Below, piece after piece: positions 1 through 6,233 of a DNA stretch of 8,049 nt; the stretch's first letter is position 1; each line of letters starts with the position of its first letter. The DNA is taken from positions 1 to 8,049 of the forward strand of contig JBOIEE010000126.1 of assembly GCA_050740975.1 (NCBI GenBank), given 5' to 3'. The stretch comes from JBOHHR01 sp050740975. GTDB taxonomy: Bacteria; Pseudomonadota; Gammaproteobacteria; JBOHHR01. Under the pieces are notes generated by a model. The model did not search any database, had not been told where the DNA came from, and was given only the letters and a program-made list of their open reading frames with translations. The position numbers and the translations under genes were made by a program.

Positions 1-4
1 CCCA

Positions 5-2044
5 ATGGCGTGCGCCATCAAGCAAGATCTTCTCCCGAAGGCAGACGTGAAGTCTGCTCAGCTTCTGCTCGCGGCTCTCCTTGCTGCGCTACCGGCACCC
101 GAGCCAGGTCGACGATTCGCCCGGTTCCCGGAGTCCGGCCAGCCTGAGCGGGCCTGGCTACTTGACGTTCCGCCGGATTGCCTCGAACGCGTGCTTACCT
201 TGCTACCCAAGACGCTTGATAGCTTCCCAGAAGTATGCATCGATGCGGCAGAGCGGGTTGAGGCGATTCGGCACTCCGGGTTCGCGGATAGCGATGAGTT
301 GGCGCGGCTTCACGCCCTCATTGCTGAGCGTCCTGCCTTACGCTGGCAACTCGCACTCGAAATCGCCCAGTCGGAAGACATTCGACACGCGACGAGCAGA
401 CTGACATGGGGCGAAACCTGTCTGGTCAGCTTCGATGCTGCCCACCTGCTCGCACTGACGGCGCGCGCAAATGATGAAGGTCTAACGAAGAATGTACGGG
501 ATATTTGGTTTGCAATTGGACTGAACCTCGCGTTCAGAGGGTTGAAGGGTCGCCACCGTTCGGAAGTGCTTGGGGCGTTGGTCTCTGGACCGGACGGCGC
601 GTCGCGAGCAGCCCAAATCAGCGTGGTGACTGCCGAGTACATTTCCGGCGTAGTGCAACGACGCCAGTTTCAGAGCGAAGACCGTAAACGGAAGCTTGAG
701 AGGCTCCTCGCTCACGAACGCAACCGAGAAAAGATCTCAAGCGATATTGAACACCTTCGGGACGGGACCCACACCGGGACGCTGCACTGGTTAATTAGCT
801 ATTCATACAACCATGCTGGCCGGGAAAGCCTTACTCGCGTTGACTTCGAGGTCATCGCGAAAGACTTCGGGCAAGCCATCGCCGATGCGCTGAGGTCAGG
901 CCTCGTCATAGCTTGGTCGAACGGGGGAACCCCGAACCCGGCGGACTACGCGAACGGTGCCGTGCCATGGGAAGCTATCACTGGCTTGGCGGGCCTGCAC
1001 ACGCTGCTGGCGAACGGTATCGACATCGTTTCGCTGAGCGACGACGACGCCGCGCGTGCAGGGAAGCTGGCCGTGTGGGAGCTGAATAGCCCTCCGAGCT
1101 GGTTTGAGCGGCTCGCCTTGACACATGAACGCGCCGTTTGTTCAGCTCTGATTCCGTGGGTTGAGGCTGAGGCTGTTACGGCATCGGATGCGGGGCGCGT
1201 TCGAGGTGCGCTGGAGCTCTCCTTGCGGTGCCCTTCAGCTGTTCGCAGGCAACTCCTGCAACCGCTTGTCCCGCTAGTCAACGACGGTCGCATCGTCAAC
1301 CCGGCCACCCTCAAGTCCGTCTTGAATGCCGTTCGAGAAGACGGTCTGATCTCCTCTGATGTCGTCGCCGAGATCTGCCAGGGTAAGGTAACCGCTTCGG
1401 TTAACGCCGACGGACTGATTTCCGAGATGGGTTGGCTCCGTACCTGGCTGGAAGAGGAACCGGTGTCGGCTTGGAAGCGGTTTGAGGCTCATGTGGGGTG
1501 TTTAGGAACCGCAGCTGACCCCCAAGTCCAAGGGTTTGCCAGCGCAGTCGCGGACGGCGAGTGGATAAAGGCGCTTGCTTCCGAAGCCAGCATCAACGTA
1601 CTGCAGAGTATGCACGGGCTGCTGGCCCAGCACATGCCGTCGCCGGGGACGACCTCTCCAAGTGAAGACTCGGAAATGTTCGGGCATCCGGTCGTTCGAC
1701 TGCGGGAAGCCATCCCTCAAATCCTGTCTCGAACGCGGGGTCGGGCCGCCAATCAGGCTTTGGCAGCGCTTGCTGACAAGGAGTCCGACGGACACGCGAA
1801 AGACTGGCTAAACACCCTCGTCCGGCAACACGCGGCGCAGGAGGCACAGCATTCTGCTCAGTTCAGTAGCGCTGCACTACAGGCGATTGGGTCGCCCTTC
1901 TTGACCGATCCTCAAAGCGAAAGCCAGCTGTTTCAACAGGTTCTCGCGCGGCTGGAGGAGATCCGAAAGGGTGTCGAGGAGGGACCGTCTAGCGACAGGG
2001 ACCTATTCCGCATAGGCATGCCCGAGAAACTTCTTCAACGATGA
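5..2044 (+). CDS. C-terminal part of a large helix-rich protein, probably a defence-type effector; interrupted by TGA
   Basis: This frame encodes 679 residues from the first ATG, but it is open to the left edge (the codon before it is Pro), so the true start probably lies outside the window. I see no Walker motif or other catalytic signature in this part. It is rich in Leu/Ala helices and looks like an alpha-solenoid. The reading continues in the same frame after the TGA at 2042-2044 and directly encodes a PD-(D/E)XK nuclease core, so the two pieces were most likely one protein. The stop sits in ...LLQR-stop-LAARL, where related-looking proteins would be expected to have Trp, which fits a TGG to TGA change. 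The overall plan (long helical region followed by a C-terminal nuclease) resembles large STAND/NACHT-type anti-phage proteins; that is inference, because the NTPase part would lie upstream. Confidence is high that it is coding and low on function. Confidence 0.7.
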   Translation: MACAIKQDLLPKADVKSAQLLLAALLAALPAPEPGRRFARFPESGQPERAWLLDVPPDCLERVLTLLPKTLDSFPEVCIDAAERVEAIRHSGFADSDELARLHALIAERPALRWQLALEIAQSEDIRHATSRLTWGETCLVSFDAAHLLALTARANDEGLTKNVRDIWFAIGLNLAFRGLKGRHRSEVLGALVSGPDGASRAAQISVVTAEYISGVVQRRQFQSEDRKRKLERLLAHERNREKISSDIEHLRDGTHTGTLHWLISYSYNHAGRESLTRVDFEVIAKDFGQAIADALRSGLVIAWSNGGTPNPADYANGAVPWEAITGLAGLHTLLANGIDIVSLSDDDAARAGKLAVWELNSPPSWFERLALTHERAVCSALIPWVEAEAVTASDAGRVRGALELSLRCPSAVRRQLLQPLVPLVNDGRIVNPATLKSVLNAVREDGLISSDVVAEICQGKVTASVNADGLISEMGWLRTWLEEEPVSAWKRFEAHVGCLGTAADPQVQGFASAVADGEWIKALASEASINVLQSMHGLLAQHMPSPGTTSPSEDSEMFGHPVVRLREAIPQILSRTRGRAANQALAALADKESDGHAKDWLNTLVRQHAAQEAQHSAQFSSAALQAIGSPFLTDPQSESQLFQQVLARLEEIRKGVEEGPSSDRDLFRIGMPEKLLQR

Positions 2045-2251
2045 TTGGCCGCTCGATTGCAGGACACACAACATCGCCGCTTCAGCATTCACCGGGAGGA
2101 AGAGGTCGATGCCAACAACGAGACTGACATACAGCTCAGTTGCCAGTACGGGAACGTCTGCGTCGAGATAAAGCCAGTCGACGCACATAGAAGCTACTCA
2201 GCGAGCACTCTCACCGAGACGCTAAGAACGCAAATCGTGGGACAGCTATAA
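2045..2251 (+). pseudogene. Detached PD-(D/E)XK nuclease domain of the upstream gene, truncated at the 3' end
   Basis: This in-frame continuation after the TGA encodes about 68 residues. They hold the core of a PD-(D/E)XK nuclease: an acidic helix REEE, an Asp in NNETDIQL (codon 2126-2128) and the E-x-K of VCVEIKPV (Glu 2165-2167, Lys 2171-2173). These are followed by a helix ending TQIVGQ, which matches the Q-containing helix seen after ExK in RecB-like nucleases. Such enzymes cleave DNA with metal ions held by the Asp and Glu. The TTG that opens this piece has no ribosome binding site, so it is not an independent gene. The domain stops abruptly after VGQ. A normal domain would continue with a Tyr-Leu strand and more residues, but here the DNA switches to the end of the convergent abiEii remnant. 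Confidence 0.6.
2243..2251. other. Recombination/deletion junction between two convergent truncated genes
   Basis: The + strand nuclease reading loses its family pattern after the codons for VGQ (CAG at 2243-2245). The - strand abiEii reading loses its pattern after YVYSC at about the same bases. There is no intergenic DNA between the two truncated ends. The simplest explanation is a deletion that removed the 3' ends of both genes and the sequence between them. The exact break cannot be placed to the base; AGCT at 2244-2247 may be the crossover. Confidence 0.5.
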
Positions 2252-3552
2252 ACGTAAATGGGGCTCCCACTCCTGAATGCCTCGAGGCGACGCGAATTGC
2301 GGGTTGCTCGTGGCCCCCGCGATGCACTGCGCTTGACGCGCGGCCGCGAGACGACACCCCGCATGACGGGCAGTGGACCGCTCGGCGTGAGCTCGACGAG
2401 ATAGCGCGGCGAGAAGGTCTGGGCCGTAACGGAGGCGCTCTGCATCCGGTCCACGCGGTAGGAGCGATGCTCGCCTGAATCGGATCGGATAGCGTGCAGC
2501 ACAAAATTCCCCTCGGCCGTCTGCCGCAGGGAATAAGGCTCGATGCGGCGCAAGCCGCCATTATAGGAGAGATCGATGCACAGATGGTTCGTCGCGGCAA
2601 AGCGGACAATCTCCAGAGTTGAGCGGGCACGGATGGGAACGCTCATCGGCAGGACGCGACTGCGAATGGCGATTTCGCCGGATCCGGGCTCGATGCGCGC
2701 GCGTTGCGGCGCCTCCGCCCCGCTCATGATCCAGTTGAAGATTTCAGGAAGCGCATCCCAGAAATCGGCCACCGGCGGAAGGGCGGGGAGCTGGTGTCCG
2801 AGCATGTTCCGCCACATCGCTTCAAGGTCTGCGCGATGAGGCGCCAAAGCCGCAACCGTTGGTAGGCAATCGCCTTGTACGCGCATTTCTGTTCGAGCAC
2901 GTTGCGAAGGACCGGCGCCGACGGACGGCTGTCGCCATGCCGATAGAGATTCACAACGTCATAAAGATCGCGTGGCCTCGTTCGTTCGATGAGCGCCCGC
3001 ATTTTTTCTCCGAAGGCTTCCTCATAAGCGTAACAATTGACCCAGAGGCCGTCCTCCGGACTCTGAATAGGGGTGAAACACCTCACGCCGGACCGCGGGC
3101 AGCACCAGTTTCTCATCCGCCATCAGATCAAGCTTGATCTTCGGCCATCCTCCTGAGGTCGGAGAGACCGGGCCTCGATAGCCGATCTTGCCCTGACAGC
3201 AGAGTCGTCCGCGCGGATTGGTGTAGAGATCGAAGCCGAGCTGCTGGGCGGGCATCGTCAAGCCGGATTCTTCCGCGACCCATGCGACGACCTCGCCGAG
3301 CGCGTGTATCAGGAAGGCTTCGTCGAGATGGCTCTCGTCTCGTAGTGTGAAATCTAGGTCTTCCGAAAAACGATAGGTCTCGAAATAACATTTCTTGAGA
3401 CAGGTGCCGCCCTTGAACACCCACGACTCGCCGAGCGTCGGATGCACGTTGATGCCAGTGAGTATCCAGCTGAGGACATAGTCCTTCTCGATAATGCTCG
3501 GTAAAAGCCCGAGCGCCGAAGCGGACTCGAGGATTTCACGCTTGTCGATCAT
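2246..3552 (-). pseudogene. abiEii: AbiEii-type nucleotidyltransferase toxin, frameshifted twice and 3'-truncated
   Basis: AbiEii proteins are nucleotidyltransferase-fold toxins of the AbiE abortive-infection pair. The start is ATG at 3552-3550, overlapping the abiEi stop as ATGA and preceded by GGAAAGAGAG. Residues 48-50 (GGT) and 63-67 (SEDLD) form the nucleotidyltransferase motif, followed by KIKLDLM. Near 3060 an extra base shifts the frame, and the unshifted frame stops at 3022. The family reading continues in the next frame as NCYAYEEAFGEKMRAL and RTRPRDLYDVVNLYRH. Near 2862-2864 one base is missing, and the original frame resumes with APHRADLEAMWRNMLGHQLP and a WYL-like domain (YNGGLRRIEPYSLR, HRSYRVDRMQSASVTAQTF, YLVELTPSG). 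The gene ends at YVYSC, where relatives carry a Cys-rich tail. About 435 codons survive, close to a full protein. As written the gene gives only 176 residues, so the toxin is probably dead. Confidence 0.8.
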
Positions 3553-4355
3553 TCGGCGCTCTCTTTCCAGCGGGCTGGAACCCAGAGGCGCCAAGTCGTA
3601 ACGAGTTTCGGACAGGACAGAGTGGGGTCAAGTCTGGCATAGCCCTGGGTTACGCGGGCACGGCAGGCGGCGGCGAGCTCCCGATCATGAAGTCTCGTCT
3701 CTGCCAGAAAGCCGAGGCGCTTGAAGATAGCGCCGTTGCCAAACTGCTCCGCGTACGGGATCAAGAGATCACAGCCGCTTTTCTGGTCGCCGAGATATGT
3801 GCTAAAGCACTCCGCGACATGATCGATTCCGCCGCCGGTCTCCGGCATGGCAATCATGTCGATCAGGGTACGCGCGGCGTCCGATATGGTGACCCGTGTT
3901 GATCCGCGCCAGAGCGTTTTGAGCCCGAAGAGGCGTCTACCCGGGACGTGGTGCAACCAGAAAATCACGCCCTGTGTGGTCATGTGCCTTTCGGCAATTC
4001 GCCGAGTGGTAAAGACAACCGTTTCGTTGAAGAGCTGCTCAGTCAGCTCCCAATGGTGGGCGGCCGTCCATCCTCCGACATAGCATTGCCCGAAGAGTGT
4101 GGGAACAAGCACCCACGGGTCTTCGACAACCTGCTTGCTGCTGGCAAGATCGAGAGGCACGGGGACGTAGAGTCCGCGGCCGATCCGCCGGAGCCACCCT
4201 TGCTGGCGCCACCGTGACAGAAGCTTTGCGGCGCTGCGCCGATCGAGCCCGAGGGCCTCTGCTGTACCGTGGACGGACACCACCTCTTTGGCGGCGCGGA
4301 GCACGCCAGCAAGCCGGGCGCGAGAGGTCGGTAAGGAGCTTTCTTCTCGGTCCAT
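3549..4355 (-). CDS. abiEi: AbiEi-type antitoxin and transcriptional regulator
   Basis: This intact 268-residue protein is about the usual length for the family. Residues 10-65 form a winged-helix DNA-binding region (AEALGLDRRSAAKLLSRWRQ, then WLRRIGRGLYVPVP). Residues 70-268 form the AbiEi C-terminal domain, with LVPTLFGQCYVGGWTAAHHW and VTISDAARTLIDM as recognisable stretches. AbiEi proteins neutralise AbiEii without a stable complex (type IV behaviour) and repress their own operon by binding inverted repeats upstream. The stop overlaps the abiEii ATG by four bases, so the two were translationally coupled. The ATG at 4355-4353 has no clear Shine-Dalgarno sequence; a TATTAT hexamer lies six bases upstream, so the message could be leaderless. 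The partner toxin is broken, leaving this as an orphan antitoxin. Family confidence is high. Confidence 0.87.
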   Translation of the reverse strand: MDREESSLPTSRARLAGVLRAAKEVVSVHGTAEALGLDRRSAAKLLSRWRQQGWLRRIGRGLYVPVPLDLASSKQVVEDPWVLVPTLFGQCYVGGWTAAHHWELTEQLFNETVVFTTRRIAERHMTTQGVIFWLHHVPGRRLFGLKTLWRGSTRVTISDAARTLIDMIAMPETGGGIDHVAECFSTYLGDQKSGCDLLIPYAEQFGNGAIFKRLGFLAETRLHDRELAAACRARVTQGYARLDPTLSCPKLVTTWRLWVPARWKESAE

Positions 4356-4361
4356 AACTAT

Positions 4362-4367
4362 ATAATA
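4362..4367 (-). promoter_or_regulatory. Possible -10 element for abiEi
   Basis: On the - strand TATTAT is followed by ATAGTT and then the ATG of abiEi. That spacing would put transcription at or next to the start codon (leaderless). No convincing -35 is visible at 17 bases; the operator palindrome occupies that place. An alternative promoter further upstream (TTGTAA about 19 bases from TATATA on the - strand, about 4406-4436) is equally possible. Confidence 0.25.
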
Positions 4368-4375
4368 TCGCGCAC

Positions 4376-4396
4376 AGTTCGCATTTTATGCGAACT
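4376..4396. promoter_or_regulatory. Candidate AbiEi operator: perfect 9-bp inverted repeat with 3-bp spacer
   Basis: AGTTCGCAT, TTT and ATGCGAACT form a perfect palindrome centred about 31 bases upstream of the abiEi start codon. AbiEi proteins are known to bind inverted repeats in their own promoter, so this is the natural binding site. It lies just upstream of the TATTAT hexamer and would cover a -35 region. Direct sequence support is strong; the role is inferred. Confidence 0.65.
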
Positions 4397-4565
4397 TCAA
4401 AAGTATCTATATAGCGTTTGCCTGGGTTTAGGTTACAAACAGAGCAGGCTGATCGGGTCGCCTTCCCTAGGTTTTCGGTCCGTGAATCGGCTTTAGCCTG
4501 CCCAGGCGGCCTGACTCAAATCAAACGGTCTCGAGGCGGTTCACAGAGGTAGTTCATTCGTCACC
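4397..4565. other. Intergenic region upstream of the NTF2-like gene
   Basis: No gene is seen here. It holds a 7-bp inverted repeat GCAGGCT (4444-4450) and AGCCTGC (4495-4501) around a 44-base loop. AGAGGT at 4545-4550 is the only purine-rich stretch before the next start and is rather far (15 bases). I could not settle on a promoter for the + strand gene. Confidence 0.4.
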
Positions 4566-4994
4566 ATGATGGATTCCATCAAGCACGAAATTGAAGCATT
4601 GCACGAGTTCTTCGTAGCGTGGTTTACTGGCCGGGCCTCGGCGTCCCGATTCGACGCGGAATTTTTAGCCAGATTCGACCCCGATTTCCGCCTCATCCAA
4701 CCTGCCGGTCACCTGCTCAAGCTCAACGACATCGCTGACGCCATTCATAGCCGCTACGCGTCGAATCCCGACTTTCGCATTGCGATTAGAAACGTTGAGA
4801 TAGTGCGGATGCTTCCGGGTTACGTGTTGGCGACTTACGAGGAGTGGCAGCGCAACGCTTTAGCGTCGATTCCCGCAGATAACGCACGCCTTGCATCCGT
4901 GTTGCTCAGCGCAGATGTGCCGCACCGCTGGGTGCACGTGCATGAGACTTGGCTTCCCGAAGCGATAGCCAGAGCAGGCCCTTACGATTTCTAA
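4566..4994 (+). CDS. NTF2-like (DUF4440/SnoaL-type) small protein
   Basis: This is a complete 142-residue reading frame, the usual size of a single-domain NTF2-like protein (cone-shaped alpha+beta barrel). An N-terminal helix carries LHEFFVAWFTG (residues 12-22). It is followed by the strand FDPDFRLIQPAG, a helix LNDIADAIHSRY, the strand FRIAIRNVEIV, the strand YVLATYEEWQR and a closing VPHRWVHVHETWLPE. Members of this fold range from ketosteroid isomerases to binding proteins, and nothing here fixes a substrate. The start is the first of two adjacent ATGs (4566, 4569), and either could be used. The gene is divergent from abiEi. Seven bases after its stop comes GCTTAAC, which resembles the first box of an integron attC site. 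Genes of this type are frequent integron cassettes. Confidence 0.7.
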   Translation: MMDSIKHEIEALHEFFVAWFTGRASASRFDAEFLARFDPDFRLIQPAGHLLKLNDIADAIHSRYASNPDFRIAIRNVEIVRMLPGYVLATYEEWQRNALASIPADNARLASVLLSADVPHRWVHVHETWLPEAIARAGPYDF

Positions 4995-5001
4995 ACGCGC
5001 A

Positions 5002-5015
5002 GCTTAACTGAGCGA
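5002..5015 (+). repeat. Left copy of an attC-like inverted motif
   Basis: GCTTAAC fits the RYYYAAC box of attC sites and is followed directly by TGAGCGA. The reverse complement of this unit recurs at 5520-5537 with a 4-base gap. It starts seven bases after the stop of the NTF2-like gene, as expected for a cassette end. The box spacing is not that of a classic attC, so this is a suggestion only. Confidence 0.35.
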
Positions 5016-5049
5016 TGGACCAAGCCGATGCGAGACCGATCTAAGCGTT

Positions 5050-5454
5050 TCAGCGTCGCACCGGGCTGGACGACAAAAGGCCACTAGGTAGACTGCTTTC
5101 CTTGCGGCGACCGTCCGCTGTGCGTTCGTACTCATCCAAGCGCTTGGCTGCCGCTCTGAGAATGGCAAAATCAATGTCGACGACGATCTTGGCGCCCGTG
5201 CCCACGGGCACGTTCGGCGACGCGGCCGCCAAGCCCTGAGCGCAGCGCCGCAGACTTCGCCCACTTTGCGCTCTTCTGTTCGTTGTCTTGGCGCTTGACG
5301 CCGTAGCTTGTTCCGGCAGCCAAGCGAAGCACTCGTCTAGGTGCTGGAGCGTGTGGTAGCTCCGGTGCTTCACAGAATAGCAACCAAGCAATTCGTTGGA
5401 ACAAAGCAGCGACGGTGGAGCTGCGCCGAGCGCCCCCCACATGTCTTGCCATTG
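5050..5454 (-). pseudogene. Decayed HD-superfamily phosphohydrolase (COG4339-like)
   Basis: Pieces of one protein family appear in order across three - strand frames. The first piece (about 5442-5308) has a short N-terminal helix and SYHTLQHLDECFAWL, the YH-x3-HL signature that supplies a metal-binding His. The second (about 5305-5209, another frame) has KRQDNEQKSAKWAKSAALRS, matching the conserved DNE-x-KSA helix. The third (about 5190-5119, first frame again) has KIVVDIDFAILRA and RLDEYERT, matching the D-x-D-x-x-IL and DEYE part. A fourth stretch (about 5108-5067) has ARKAVYLVAF in the third frame. The central segment that should hold the HD pair is missing between pieces one and two, so a deletion as well as frameshifts is needed. 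Intact relatives are about 190-210 residues and are predicted metal-dependent phosphohydrolases. It is dead. No start codon is certain (ATG at 5442 or slightly upstream). Confidence 0.55.
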
Positions 5455-5507
5455 CTCGATCGGGGGTAACGTTCTGGTTGTGGCGCGCGGTACATGCCGG
5501 AAGCTTC

Positions 5508-5520
5508 ACGCGAAACGCGT
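5508..5520. repeat. Short hairpin ACGCG-AAA-CGCGT beside the attC-like motif
   Basis: Perfect 5-bp arms with a 3-base loop directly abut the right attC-like motif. attC sites normally carry a stem between their boxes, so it may be part of a site remnant. It could also be chance in GC-rich DNA. Confidence 0.3.
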
Positions 5521-5537
5521 CGCTCAAACTGTTAGGC
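5520..5537 (+). repeat. Right copy of an attC-like inverted motif ending in GTTAGGC
   Basis: TCGCTCA, AACT and GTTAGGC follow each other here. GTTAGGC is a textbook form of the GTTRRRY box at which integron integrases cut. TCGCTCA is the exact reverse complement of TGAGCGA in the left copy. On the - strand the TAA of the adjacent membrane-protein gene lies inside the GCCTAAC box, as is common at cassette ends. Confidence 0.4.
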
Positions 5538-6035
5538 AGCTTTCTCCCCAAAATTACCAGCGCGCACTCCGCGCCGCCACAGATACGCAGCGTACACACC
5601 GACAACGCCCATCACCAGCATCAGCGCCACCAGCACGCCGAGCGCCACCCAGCCGGCGAGACCATAATCGTACGCACGCAAAATGTATGAAGGCGGCTGG
5701 TCCGTGAAGGGGCTAAAGTGCGCGGCCCAGCCGAACAGCAGTCCCGCGAACGCAAAGATGGTCCAAAACCGTGGGCCAACCTTGCCTTTTGCGTACAGAT
5801 AAAGCGCCGTGCCGATCGCGCCGTAAAGGACCAGACTGACGATCACAAACGCGATGAACTCCAGCGACGGCCAGCGGAGATCGTCGCGTATTGCATGATC
5901 CGCGCTATGCCCGAGACTAAGCAGCGTCCCGACCGCGATCAGGGTGAGGAGCTTCCAGTTTATCATTTGGCCTTTAGACTCAGTCGTCATGTCTGCGTAT
6001 TCTATCGTGAGAATCAGGACGCAAGAACGTTCCAT
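5532..6035 (-). CDS. Small four-helix integral membrane protein of unknown function
   Basis: This open frame encodes 167 residues with four strongly hydrophobic segments: about residues 28-42 (LLTLIAVGTLLSLGH), 57-82 (EFIAFVIVSLVLYGAIGTAL), 90-107 (FWTIFAFAGLLFGWAAHFS) and 125-152 (LAGWVALGVLVALMLVMGVV). Between them lie ADHAIRDDLRW after helix 1 and FSPFTDQPPSYILRAYDYG after helix 3, which resemble a family of small uncharacterised proteobacterial membrane proteins. I do not recognise a function. The start is uncertain. ATG at 6035 has an AGGT about 8 bases upstream, while ATG at 5990 (MTTESKG...) or 5966 (MINWKLL) would remove a non-conserved-looking leader. The frame shows no damage. The stop overlaps the attC-like GCCTAAC box, and upstream of the gene lies a long hairpin. 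Confidence 0.6.
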   Translation of the reverse strand: MERSCVLILTIEYADMTTESKGQMINWKLLTLIAVGTLLSLGHSADHAIRDDLRWPSLEFIAFVIVSLVLYGAIGTALYLYAKGKVGPRFWTIFAFAGLLFGWAAHFSPFTDQPPSYILRAYDYGLAGWVALGVLVALMLVMGVVGVYAAYLWRRGVRAGNFGEKAA

Positions 6036-6069
6036 TCATGTTACCTAAACGCCGGGGCTCGAAGCGAGG

Positions 6070-6107
6070 AGGGAACCCAACAGCGCGCCCGCTGCTGGGT
6101 GCTCCCT
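6070..6107. repeat. Long imperfect hairpin between the membrane-protein gene and the IS element
   Basis: CCCAACAGCG (6076-6085) pairs with CGCTGCTGGG (6090-6099) with one mismatch around a 4-base loop. AGGGA (6070-6074) pairs outside it with TCCCT (6103-6107) after a small bulge, giving about 14 paired bases. There is no T-run on either side, so it is a poor intrinsic terminator. Its role is unknown; it could be the stem of a decayed recombination site. Confidence 0.45.
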
Positions 6108-6136
6108 GGAAGATACTGCCCTCCGTCAGTTGCCTA

Positions 6137-6158
6137 AATAGCCCGCACTCTATCCGGA
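6137..6158 (+). repeat. IS630 left terminal inverted repeat
   Basis: It matches the right end at 18 of its first 20 positions, with differences at positions 14 and 19, and is preceded by the target TA. Confidence 0.8.
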
Positions 6159-6164
6159 TCAAAA

Positions 6165-6230
6165 AGAGGAACCATCTGATGTATAAAGGGGTTAGCGTTA
6201 CCCAAACCCAATCCTCAGGGAGGTTCCTCT
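6165..6230 (+). promoter_or_regulatory. Inverted repeat that could mask the transposase ribosome binding site
   Basis: AGAGGAACC (6165-6173) is perfectly complementary to GGTTCCTCT (6222-6230). The right arm contains the last two Gs of the GGGAGG Shine-Dalgarno sequence (6218-6223), which lies 10 bases before ATG 6234. A transcript reading in from outside the element could fold here and block translation, a control known in some insertion sequences. The loop is long (48 bases), so folding is not certain. Confidence 0.35.
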
Positions 6231-6233
6231 GCG

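Noticed and set aside
2042..2044. TGA recoded as selenocysteine
   Set aside because: No Cys or Sec is expected at this helix position and I see no SECIS-like hairpin directly after it; a Trp-to-stop change is simpler.
2045..2251. A separate small gene starting with TTG
   Set aside because: It is in the same frame directly after the TGA, has no ribosome binding site and encodes the nuclease core expected at the end of the upstream protein.
2724..3116. Independent gene in the middle frame
   Set aside because: Only its part before about 2863 carries family signal, and this is the central AbiEii segment joined by two frameshifts.
5171..5605. Separate - strand gene overlapping the hydrolase remnant and membrane gene
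   Set aside because: Only about 30 residues (KRQDNEQKSAKWAK...) look real and belong to the hydrolase; the rest is a shadow with an Arg/Ala bias.
5396..6137. Several + strand open frames over the hydrolase and membrane-protein region
   Set aside because: Their composition is that of antisense shadows (Arg/Pro/His rich), they have no recognisable motif, and they overlap better supported - strand genes.
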